Below, in pieces: positions 1-5,358 of a stretch of 5,358 bases of DNA. The notes under the pieces were generated by a model. It saw only the letters and a program-made list of their open reading frames with translations, did no database searches and was not told the DNA's origin. The position numbers and the translations under genes are program-made. Position 1 is the stretch's first letter. Each line of letters begins with the position of its first letter. Source of the DNA: CAYHPY01 sp964358485. Its GTDB lineage: Bacteria; Elusimicrobiota; Elusimicrobia; UBA1565; UBA9628. Location of the stretch: positions 1 to 5,358 of the forward strand of contig CAYHPY010000169.1 in NCBI GenBank assembly GCA_964358485.1. The letters are read 5' to 3'.

Positions 1-1662
1 ACCCGCTGGGCGACCCACGGCAAGCCTTCCGAGGAGAACGCCCACCCCCACACCGACTGCACGGGGTCTTTGGTCCTCATCCACAACGGGATCATCGAGA
101 ACTATTCCGAGATCAAGGAGCGCCTTCTGGGCGCGGGCCATAAGCTGGCCTCGGAAACCGACACCGAGGTCGTGGTTCATCTCATCGAGGAAAAGCTCAA
201 GGGGCTCCAGGGCCCCGGCAAGGCGCCCACGCCGGATCTCAACGAGCCGCTCTTGTTCGAGGCCGTGCGCCTGGCGCTCAACGAAATTCGCGGCGCCTAC
301 GCCCTGGCCGTGCTCTGGTCCAAGGCCCCCGGGGTGCTGGTGGCGGCCAAGACCGCCTCGCCCCTGGTGATCGGCCTGGGCGACGGGGAGACCTTCCTGG
401 CCTCCGACGTCCCGGCCTTCCTGGCCCATACGAAGAAAGCGGTGTTCCTCGAGGACGGGGAAATGGCCGTCCTCCGCCCGACGGGCTGCTCCTTTTTTAC
501 TTTGGCCGGACGCAAGGTCGAGAAGACCCCGATCCAAATCCAATGGGACCGGACCATGGCCGAAAAGTCCGGCTACCGCCACTTCATGCTTAAGGAGATC
601 CATGAGCAGCCCACCGCCTGCGAGGACACCATGCGGGGGCGCTTCTTCCCCCTGAAGGACGGGGTCCTGGAGCGCGAGTCCGGGCTGCCGGCGGACCTGC
701 TCAAGGGCCTGCGCCAGGTCCATCTGGTGGCCTGCGGGACCGCGTATCACGCGGGCCTGGTCGGCAAATACTGGATCGAGAATCTCGCCAAGCTCTCGGC
801 CAACGCCGAGACCGCCTCCGAGTTCCGCTACCGCGACCCCATCCTGTCCCCGGGGGACCTGGTCGTCGTGATCAGCCAATCCGGCGAGACCGCCGACACC
901 TTGGCCGCGGTGCGCCTGGCCAAGGAGCGGGGCGCCAAGGTCCTGGCCATCTGCAACTCCGTCGGCTCGGCCATCACCCGCGCGGCCGACTTCAACCTTT
1001 ACACCCACTGCGGTCCGGAGCTGGGCGTGGCCTCCACCAAGGCCTTCATCGGCCAGCTCACCGCGCTGGCGGTCTTCGCGCTCCACGCGGGCGTGGCCCG
1101 GGGCGCGCTTTCCGAGGCCGAGGGGCGCCAGCGCATCGAGGACTTGGTCCGCCTGCCCGGGCAGATCCGCGCGGGGCTCAAGCTCGACAAGGCGGTGCTC
1201 GAGGTCTCCCGCAAGATGTACAAGAGCCCGCATTTCCTCTTCATCGGGAGGCACCTGAATTTTCCGATCGCCCTCGAAGGGGCGCTCAAGCTCAAGGAAA
1301 TTTCCTACATCCACGCCGAGGGCTACGCGGCCGGAGAGCTCAAACACGGCCCCATCGCCCTGATCGACCCGGAAATGCCGGTCGTGGCCTTGGCCACCCA
1401 GTCCAAGTTGATGGACAAGATGGCCTCCAGCATCCATGAGGTGCGGGCGCGGGGAGGCCGGTTGATCATCCTCGCCAGCGAAGGCCAAGCCTTGGAGACC
1501 GGGCCCGACGATTTCGTCCTGCGCCTGCCGCCCGTCCCGGAATGGTTGGCCCCGGTGGCCAACGTCATCCCCCTTCAGCTTTTGGCCTATCACATCGCCG
1601 ACCTGCGGGGCTGCGACGTGGACCAGCCGCGAAATCTGGCCAAGAGCGTCACGGTGGAATGA
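1..1662 (+). CDS. glmS: Glutamine--fructose-6-phosphate aminotransferase (isomerizing), 5'-truncated
   Basis: Cytoplasmic enzyme that makes glucosamine-6-phosphate from fructose-6-phosphate and glutamine, the entry step to UDP-GlcNAc for peptidoglycan and LPS. The frame is open from base 1 (TRWATHG), so the TTG at 70 is not the start; compared with E. coli GlmS (609 aa) about 72 N-terminal residues, including the catalytic Cys1, lie outside the window. In window numbering (553 residues) the glutaminase domain shows R2, W3, H6, N29-G30 and D54. The first SIS domain has ACGT (T247) and SQSGET (S292, Q293, S294, T297), followed by VASTK (343-347). The second SIS domain has K430, E433 and H449 in KLKEISYIHAE...GELKHGP. 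The C-terminus DVDQPRNLAKSVTVE carries the active-site lysine K548. All expected catalytic residues that are visible are present. A Pro/Gly-rich insert of about 13 residues (around 68-84) separates it from the E. coli form. The stop overlaps acpS by 4 bases. Confidence 0.98.
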   Translation, partial: TRWATHGKPSEENAHPHTDCTGSLVLIHNGIIENYSEIKERLLGAGHKLASETDTEVVVHLIEEKLKGLQGPGKAPTPDLNEPLLFEAVRLALNEIRGAYALAVLWSKAPGVLVAAKTASPLVIGLGDGETFLASDVPAFLAHTKKAVFLEDGEMAVLRPTGCSFFTLAGRKVEKTPIQIQWDRTMAEKSGYRHFMLKEIHEQPTACEDTMRGRFFPLKDGVLERESGLPADLLKGLRQVHLVACGTAYHAGLVGKYWIENLAKLSANAETASEFRYRDPILSPGDLVVVISQSGETADTLAAVRLAKERGAKVLAICNSVGSAITRAADFNLYTHCGPELGVASTKAFIGQLTALAVFALHAGVARGALSEAEGRQRIEDLVRLPGQIRAGLKLDKAVLEVSRKMYKSPHFLFIGRHLNFPIALEGALKLKEISYIHAEGYAAGELKHGPIALIDPEMPVVALATQSKLMDKMASSIHEVRARGGRLIILASEGQALETGPDDFVLRLPPVPEWLAPVANVIPLQLLAYHIADLRGCDVDQPRNLAKSVTVE

Positions 1663-2012
1663 CGCCCCGGGCTCCGGCGGGCATCGGGCTCGACATCGTC
1701 GAGATCGACCGCATCCGCAAGCTCGCCCAAAAAACGCCGCGCTTCCTGTCCCGGGTCTTTACCAAGGAAGAGATCTCCTACTGCCGCGCCAAGAAGCTCC
1801 CGTGGCAGCATTTCGCGGTGAGATTTGCCGCCAAGGAGGCGGTGTGGAAGGCGCTGGGCTCCAAGGGGGTCAGCCTGCGGGACATTTCGGTGGCCCGCGG
1901 CGCCGACGGCAAGCCGGGCGTCCTGCTCAAGGGCCGGCCCCGGCCCGGCATCCTTCTTTCGCTGTCCCACGGCGATCATCACGCCTTGGCCGTGGCCTTG
2001 AGGACCCGGTGA
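1659..2012 (+). CDS. acpS: Holo-[acyl-carrier-protein] synthase
   Basis: Transfers the 4'-phosphopantetheine group of coenzyme A to a serine of apo-ACP, activating it for fatty acid synthesis. The 117-residue length is normal for the small AcpS type. Family motifs seen are GIGLDIVEIDRI (8-19, metal-binding D12), RVFTKEEISYC (32-42), RFAAKEAVWKALG (55-67, metal-binding E60) and the C-terminal strand SLSHGDHHALAVAL (101-114). The ATG at 1659 is chosen because it puts GIGLD eight residues in and forms an ATGA overlap with the glmS stop. The frame is open further upstream to 1542, but that part lies over glmS and has no AcpS-like sequence. A GGTGGA sits directly against the ATG, too close to be a good ribosome site, so translation probably depends on coupling to glmS. 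Its stop overlaps the next gene by 4 bases. Confidence 0.96.
   Translation: MTPRAPAGIGLDIVEIDRIRKLAQKTPRFLSRVFTKEEISYCRAKKLPWQHFAVRFAAKEAVWKALGSKGVSLRDISVARGADGKPGVLLKGRPRPGILLSLSHGDHHALAVALRTR
2000..2004 (+). promoter_or_regulatory. Ribosome binding site for nnrD
   Basis: GAGGA lies 4 bases before the GTG at 2009, inside the last codons of acpS. It supports the GTG start rather than the frame's first upstream start at 1802, which would add 69 residues overlapping acpS and unrelated to NnrD. Spacing is short but usable. Confidence 0.5.
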
Positions 2013-2917
2013 AGGCCCTCTCCAAGACCGAACTGCGCGCCGCCCGGGTGGAGCGCCGCCCCGAGGACCACAAAGGAACCTTCGGGCACGTCCTGATCGT
2101 CGCGGGTTCGGCGGGCATGGTGGGGGCGGCGATCCTCTCCACCCGCTCGGCCCTGCGCTCGGGCGCGGGCCTGGTGACCTTGGCCCTGCCCGCGGGCCTT
2201 CAGCCCGAGGTGGCGGCCCAGGTGCCCGAGGCCCTGACCTTGGCCCTGCCGGAAGCCTCCGGGGGCTGCCTGCGCTCCGAGGCCGTGGGCCGCATCGGCG
2301 CCAGCATGCGCGAGCGCAACTACACGGTGATGGCCATCGGCCCGGGGCTGTCCACCAATCCCGAGACCGCGCGCGCGGTGGTGCACGCGCTGGGCTCCTT
2401 GCCTCTTCCGGCCGTGGTGGACGCCGACGCCCTCAACATCCTGGCCGCCCAAGACCGCGCCGACGTCGACGAGCTTTTGTCCAAGCGCGTTCATCCCTGC
2501 GTGTTCACGCCGCACCCGGGCGAGATGGCCCGCTGCCTTCGGGTCTCCCGCGAGGAAGTCCTGGCCGACCGCCGCGGGGCGGTGGAGAAGCTGGCCAAGG
2601 AGTGGAACGGCATCGCTTTGCTCAAGGGCCACCGGACCTTGATCTCCGACGGACGCCGGACCGTGGCCAACTTCACCGGCGGGCCCGGTTTGGCCATCGG
2701 CGGGACGGGGGATGTTTTGACCGGGCTCATCGCCGGGTTGTGGGCGCAATTGGAAGCCGCCGGACGCGGCGGGCGCGAGAGCGCATTCCTGGCCGCCGCT
2801 TTGGGCGCCCACCTGCACGGCCTGGCCGGGGATTTGGCCGAGGACGAACTCACCCCCTGGGCCATGACTCCCCAGGACGTCATCGCCCGCCTGGGCCGGG
2901 CTTTCCACCGGCTGTGA
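2009..2917 (+). CDS. nnrD: ADP/ATP-dependent (S)-NAD(P)H-hydrate dehydratase, stand-alone
   Basis: Metabolite-repair enzyme of the ribokinase-like YjeF C-terminal/CARKD family that dehydrates the S form of NAD(P)HX back to NAD(P)H using ADP or ATP. The 302-residue protein starts at GTG 2009 (GTGA overlap with acpS). Motifs in order are GHVLIVAGS (26-34), the helix with RSGAGLVTLALP after it, GPGLS (111-115), VVDADALN (136-143), VFTPHPGEM (165-173), LLKG, and the nucleotide/anion-hole signature NFTGGPGLAIGGTGDVLTG with GTGD at 232-235 (catalytic-type D235). The C-terminal AALGAHLHGLAGD and WAMTPQDVIARL are also typical. Many bacteria carry this domain fused to an N-terminal NAD(P)HX epimerase domain (Nnr/YjeF); here there is no such domain and no room for one, as in B. 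subtilis YxkO. The position between acpS and tsaE is a familiar one for YjeF-family genes. The protein appears intact. Confidence 0.95.
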   Translation: MKALSKTELRAARVERRPEDHKGTFGHVLIVAGSAGMVGAAILSTRSALRSGAGLVTLALPAGLQPEVAAQVPEALTLALPEASGGCLRSEAVGRIGASMRERNYTVMAIGPGLSTNPETARAVVHALGSLPLPAVVDADALNILAAQDRADVDELLSKRVHPCVFTPHPGEMARCLRVSREEVLADRRGAVEKLAKEWNGIALLKGHRTLISDGRRTVANFTGGPGLAIGGTGDVLTGLIAGLWAQLEAAGRGGRESAFLAAALGAHLHGLAGDLAEDELTPWAMTPQDVIARLGRAFHRL

Positions 2918-3990
2918 CCCCGCCGGTCCGGCCCGCGGCGCGCGCGGGCTTGATCCTGGCCGGGACCGCGGCGGGCCTCTTGGCCGCGGAGGGTTTTCTC
3001 CGGTTTCATTGGCTTACGGGCGCCCTTCCTCCGGCGGGCATGGATTCCTTCGCCCGCGCGGCGCAGGAGACGCCCGAGGTGCAAATCGTGCGGCACGATC
3101 CTCTTCTGGGTTGGAGCAATGCCCCTTCCCGCAAGCGGGGGGACATCACCATCAACGCCCGGGGCTTCCGGGCCGAAAGAGAGTACGCCGTTCCCAAACC
3201 CGCCGGAACTTTCCGGGCCGTGGTGGCGGGGGATTCCTTCACTTTCGGCTGGGACGCGGCCGACCGACAGATCTACTGCCGCCGTCTGGAGGATTCCTTC
3301 GGTTCTTCCGGGGAAGTCGTCAACATGGGCGTGCTGGGCTTCGGCGTCGATCAGATGCTGTTGGCCCTGGAGCGGGACGCCCCGGAACTTCAGCCGGACG
3401 TGGCCGTGATGGCCGCGATCATCGATGATTTTCCCAGGATCCGGAATTCCATCGTGGTCCCCAACGGGTTCGGCAAGCCCGCCTTCTCCCTGGCGGGGGA
3501 GCTTTTGGTTCTGGGAAACGTCCCGGTGCCGGCCCGCATCGAGCCCGGACGGCCGATCGTCTGGGGGGAGCCGACCGCCGCGCAAAAATGGCGCGCGTTC
3601 AAAACCATGCCGTGGGCCCTCCCGGAACTCGCGCGCCGGGCTTTCGCCGCGGAAAGGCCCGTTCCTTCGAATCCCTCGGCGCTGGAGCCCCTGCCGCCGC
3701 TCTACCGGGAAATTCTCCGGAGGTTTCGCAAGAGCGCCCGGGCCATGGGCGCGCGGCCGATGCTCATGATTCTCCCGCGCAGCGACGAATGGTTCGCCCC
3801 GCCGTATCTGCTGGCGCAAATTCGGGAGTTTTGCCGGGCGGAGGACCTTCCGTTATTGGACCTGTTCCCGGTTTTTGAGCGTTTCCCGAGGGGATTTTTT
3901 TCCGGCCACCCCAACGCCGCGGCCCACCAAGCCATCGCCGACGCGCTGGGCGCGGATTTGAGGCGGCGAGGCTGGGGCCCGGGGCATTGA
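2914..3990 (+). CDS. Membrane-anchored SGNH/GDSL-hydrolase-family protein, function unknown
   Basis: The 358-residue protein starts at GTG 2914 (GTGA overlap with nnrD). Residues about 11-25 form a short hydrophobic segment followed by AEGFLRF, as in signal-anchored SGNH proteins, so the bulk probably lies outside the cytoplasmic membrane; I see no lipobox. Next come DPLLGW (62-67) and NARGFR (81-86), which usually precede the catalytic domain in this family. Block I is GDSFTFGW with nucleophile S108; block II is NMGVLGFG (137-144). Block III reads IIDDF (D171, D172) where ND is usual, and block V reads SGHPNAAAH (330-338), with H332 kept but Ser at 330 where the partner Asp is normally found. 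Known members act as esterases, lipases or polysaccharide/peptidoglycan O-acetyl transferases or esterases; the substrate cannot be told here. No ribosome site is visible, so translational coupling to nnrD is likely. Alternative starts would shorten or remove the anchor. Confidence 0.85.
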   Translation: MTPPVRPAARAGLILAGTAAGLLAAEGFLRFHWLTGALPPAGMDSFARAAQETPEVQIVRHDPLLGWSNAPSRKRGDITINARGFRAEREYAVPKPAGTFRAVVAGDSFTFGWDAADRQIYCRRLEDSFGSSGEVVNMGVLGFGVDQMLLALERDAPELQPDVAVMAAIIDDFPRIRNSIVVPNGFGKPAFSLAGELLVLGNVPVPARIEPGRPIVWGEPTAAQKWRAFKTMPWALPELARRAFAAERPVPSNPSALEPLPPLYREILRRFRKSARAMGARPMLMILPRSDEWFAPPYLLAQIREFCRAEDLPLLDLFPVFERFPRGFFSGHPNAAAHQAIADALGADLRRRGWGPGH

Positions 3991-4003
3991 CGCCTTTGCT
4001 ATC

Positions 4004-4492
4004 ATGAGTCCCATGCCGCGACGCGCTTTCGTGACCCGGGACGCCGATGAGACCCGCGCTTTGGGCGCCAGGCTCGGCGCGGTCCTGCGTCCCGGGGACC
4101 TTTTGTGCCTGATCGGCCCCTTGGGCAGCGGCAAAACCACCTTCGTCCAGGGTTTGGCCCGCGGCGCGGGCCTCAAAGTTAGGGTCACGAGCCCCACCTT
4201 TGTGCTGGCCAAGGTTTACAAGGGGCGACGGCTGACCTTGCATCACCTGGATTTGTACCGGGTGGCCTCGGGCGAGACCGCCGAGATCGGGATCGAGGAA
4301 TGCCTGTCGGACCCCAAGGCCGCCTGCGCCGTGGAATGGCCGGAGTCGGGCCTGCGTTATTATCCGGGGGACCGATTGGAAATCGTGTTCAAGCACGGCT
4401 CGGAAGGGGAGCAGAGGCGGATTTCGGTCCGGGCGGCGGGGTCGCGGTCGCGGGTGTTGGCTGCGAGGATCGGCAAAGGGGCGCCGCGATGA
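4004..4492 (+). CDS. tsaE: tRNA t6A threonylcarbamoyltransferase complex ATPase TsaE
   Basis: ATPase that works with TsaB and TsaD to make N6-threonylcarbamoyladenosine at position 37 of ANN-decoding tRNAs. The 162-residue protein has VTRDADETRALG at the N-terminus, a P-loop GPLGSGKTT (38-46, K44/T45), SPTFVLAKVY (63-72), HHLDLYR (80-86, D83 matching E. coli D80), and CAVEWPE (108-114, E111 matching E. coli E108). The usual family P-loop is GDLGAGKTT, so Pro39 and Ser42 are departures, but the phosphate-binding residues are intact. The C-terminal 35 residues or so are basic and poorly conserved. ATG 4004 is chosen; ATG 4013, three codons later, is equally possible, and neither has a Shine-Dalgarno sequence. 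A 13-base gap separates it from the SGNH gene, the only non-overlapping junction in the window. Its stop overlaps the tsaB start (ATGA). Confidence 0.95.
   Translation: MSPMPRRAFVTRDADETRALGARLGAVLRPGDLLCLIGPLGSGKTTFVQGLARGAGLKVRVTSPTFVLAKVYKGRRLTLHHLDLYRVASGETAEIGIEECLSDPKAACAVEWPESGLRYYPGDRLEIVFKHGSEGEQRRISVRAAGSRSRVLAARIGKGAPR
4475..4481 (+). promoter_or_regulatory. Ribosome binding site for tsaB
   Basis: AAAGGGG ends 7 bases before the ATG at 4489, within the last codons of tsaE. It is the best-placed ribosome site in the window and fixes the tsaB start at the ATGA overlap, ruling out the upstream in-frame ATG at 4300, which lies inside tsaE and would add 63 unrelated residues. Confidence 0.6.
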
Positions 4493-5118
4493 ACATCCTC
4501 GCCATCGACACCTCCGGCGAGCCCTTGAGCCTGGCCCTGTCGGCCGGCGAAAAAATTTGGCGAATCCGCCGGGCGCCCAAAAGGCCCCACGACGAGACCT
4601 TGGTGCCCGCCGTCGAAGGCCTGCTGAAAAAAGCGGGGCTCGGCTTCAAGGATTTGGGGGCCGTGGCCGCGGCCGCGGGGCCGGGGCGCTTTACGGGCAT
4701 TCGGATCGGGATGTCCTTCGCGGCGGTCGCGGCCGGAAGGCTGAAAATTCCCGCCCTGGCCGTGTCCCGGCTGGAGGCTCTGGCCTGGACGGTTCCCGGG
4801 CACGCCGGGACGCGGGCGCGTTCGGTGTGCGCCCTGCTTCCGGGCTTTCGGGATGAAAAATTTTACCAGCTCTTCCTCGTCTCTCGCGGCGGCGTTCCCC
4901 GCCCGAAGGCCCCTCCGGCCTGGGCGACGGCCGCGGAGTGGGAAAAAATCCGGAAGGAATTCGAGGCGGCCGACGTTTTGATTTTGGAGGGGGAGGTCGG
5001 CGCGGAGGAACTGCTGGCCCCCGCCCGCGCGGCGCTCAAGCTCCGCCGCCGGCGGCCCTTCCAGCCGTTGTACCTGAAGTCCGCCAAGTATGAAAGCGCG
5101 CCCCGCGTCCTCCGCTGA
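4489..5118 (+). CDS. tsaB: tRNA t6A modification complex subunit TsaB
   Basis: Inactive ASKHA-fold paralogue that pairs with TsaD in the t6A complex, with TsaE as third partner. The 209-residue product opens with MNILAIDTSGEPLSLAL, has HDETLVPAVEGLLKKAG (34-50), and the family signature GPGRFTGIRIG (64-74), followed by a helix and the strand IPALAVSRLEALAW. Near the C-terminus PLYLKSAKYES matches the PVYLR-type ending of E. coli TsaB. It is about 20 residues shorter than E. coli TsaB (231 aa). Two motif departures are visible: Arg67 in place of the usual Ser in GPGSFTG, and LLPGFRDEKFY where most homologues have an IDARRGEVY-like strand/turn. The last 29 bases overlap the start of the next gene in another frame. 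Adjacent tsaE strongly supports the call. Confidence 0.94.
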   Translation: MNILAIDTSGEPLSLALSAGEKIWRIRRAPKRPHDETLVPAVEGLLKKAGLGFKDLGAVAAAAGPGRFTGIRIGMSFAAVAAGRLKIPALAVSRLEALAWTVPGHAGTRARSVCALLPGFRDEKFYQLFLVSRGGVPRPKAPPAWATAAEWEKIRKEFEAADVLILEGEVGAEELLAPARAALKLRRRRPFQPLYLKSAKYESAPRVLR

Positions 5119-5358
5119 CCTCGACGCGATTCTCGCGATCCAGTCCCGGTGGCCCGGACTCCCGGCTTGGGGAGCCGGGCAATTTTTTTCGCCTGGTTCC
5201 TTGGTAACTGTCGTTGAGGAAGATGGGCGAGTCGCGGCTTATTCCGTTTTTCTGCTGGTTCCGCCCGAAGCCCAGCTTTTGATGATCGCCGTCGATCCGG
5301 AACGGGCGCGCCGGGGGGTGGGAAAATTCCTGCTCGAAAAGAATTTCGAAAAATTAAT
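5090..5358 (+). CDS. rimI: RimI-like GNAT N-acetyltransferase, 3'-truncated
   Basis: The frame from ATG 5090 stays open to the end of the window, giving 89 residues of an acetyl-CoA-dependent GNAT protein. Visible features are an N-terminal helix ADLDAILAIQSRW (9-21), a LPAW element (24-27) like the PW of RimI, the strand-turn-strand TVVEEDGRVAAYSVFLL (40-56), and LLMIAVDPERARRGVGKFLLE (63-83), the acetyl-CoA-binding motif A with G76 and G78. The position usually held by Arg or Gln three residues before the first glycine is Ala73, so the motif is slightly degenerate. RimI acetylates the N-terminus of ribosomal protein S18 in E. coli and is commonly encoded next to or fused with tsaB or tsaD, which fits here. 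The catalytic C-terminal region is outside the window. The start overlaps tsaB by 29 bases and has no clear ribosome site. A terminator-like hairpin lies inside codons 21-34. Another GNAT specificity is possible. Confidence 0.8.
   Translation, partial: MKARPASSADLDAILAIQSRWPGLPAWGAGQFFSPGSLVTVVEEDGRVAAYSVFLLVPPEAQLLMIAVDPERARRGVGKFLLEKNFEKL
5152..5189 (+). terminator. Intrinsic-terminator-like hairpin and T7 tract inside the rimI-like frame
   Basis: GCCCGG (5152-5157) pairs perfectly with CCGGGC (5175-5180), and CTCCC (5159-5163) with GGGAG (5170-5174), giving an 11-base-pair stem with one bulged A (5158) and a 6-base loop. Two As and seven Ts (5183-5189) follow. A mutually exclusive 7-base-pair stem, CCCGGCT (5161-5167) with AGCCGGG (5173-5179), also ends just before the T run. 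The stem starts 33 bases after the tsaB stop. The shape is that of a Rho-independent terminator, but it lies inside what looks like a real coding frame, so it may act as an attenuator, be masked by ribosomes, or be coincidental in GC-rich DNA. Confidence 0.45.

Noticed and set aside
70..72. TTG at 70 as the start of glmS
   Set aside because: The frame is open and clearly homologous from base 1 (TRWATHG...), so the true start lies upstream of the window.
476..498. Small GCCC/GGGC hairpin followed by six Ts within glmS
   Set aside because: The stem is only 4 base pairs with a 3-base loop and lies 6 bases from the T run inside an intact, conserved gene; too weak for a terminator.
2175..2250. 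Exact 16-base direct repeat TGACCTTGGCCCTGCC at 2175-2190 and 2235-2250
   Set aside because: Both copies are in frame in nnrD and encode similar TLALP strands 20 codons apart. The match is explained by similar residues and strong codon preference, with no sign of a mobile or regulatory repeat.
1979..3819. Long minus-strand open frames (309 and 442 codons) opposite nnrD and the SGNH gene
   Set aside because: Their translations are low-complexity, rich in Arg, Gly, Pro, Gln and His, with no family motifs, and they lie opposite well-recognised genes. Long antisense frames are expected in GC-rich coding DNA.
3884..3901. Seven-T run in the SGNH gene as a terminator or frameshift site
   Set aside because: No meaningful stem precedes it (CCC and GGG are two bases apart), and the frame continues cleanly through it into the conserved HPN motif.
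3987..4005. TTGACG followed by TATCAT upstream of tsaE as a possible promoter
   Set aside because: The two boxes are only 7 bases apart, far from the 16-18 required, and the second overlaps the tsaE start codon.
5201..5203. TTG at 5201 as a rimI start downstream of the hairpin
   Set aside because: It has no ribosome site and would delete the N-terminal helix and the LPAW element, which fit the RimI family.

Overview
The window is a dense, entirely plus-strand run of seven protein-coding genes from a GC-rich bacterium. The order is glmS (5' end cut off), acpS, nnrD, an SGNH/GDSL-family envelope protein, tsaE, tsaB and a rimI-like GNAT gene (3' end cut off). All seven belong to bacterial families. 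GTG starts, strong G/C preference at third codon positions and membrane-anchored SGNH proteins suit a Gram-negative or otherwise diderm, high-GC lineage. I cannot fix the phylum from these genes; Elusimicrobiota/Omnitrophota-like or deltaproteobacterial-type lineages are guesses only. There are no RNA genes, mobile elements or CRISPR arrays, and no gene-free stretch longer than 13 bases.

Layout: positions 1-1662 encode all but about the first 72 residues of glucosamine-6-phosphate synthase, which feeds amino sugars into peptidoglycan and LPS. acpS (1659-2012) arms acyl carrier protein for lipid synthesis. nnrD (2009-2917) repairs hydrated NAD(P)H. A 358-residue SGNH-fold protein with an N-terminal membrane anchor (2914-3990) follows. 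tsaE (4004-4492) and tsaB (4489-5118) encode two partners of the t6A tRNA-modification machinery. The last gene (5090-5358+) begins inside tsaB and encodes the N-terminal part of a RimI-like N-acetyltransferase.

Four of the six junctions are 4-base ATGA or GTGA stop/start overlaps, one is a 29-base overlap and one is a 13-base gap, so the window looks like a single translationally coupled operon whose promoter lies upstream. The order acpS-nnrD-tsaE-tsaB-rimI resembles known bacterial housekeeping neighbourhoods. The SGNH gene is the accessory member.

The points most worth a second look are a strong intrinsic-terminator-like hairpin plus seven Ts (5152-5189) inside the rimI-like reading frame just after the tsaB stop, and substitutions at conserved active-site positions of the SGNH protein. 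I saw no clear sign of a wholly new system; most of the window is ordinary housekeeping.
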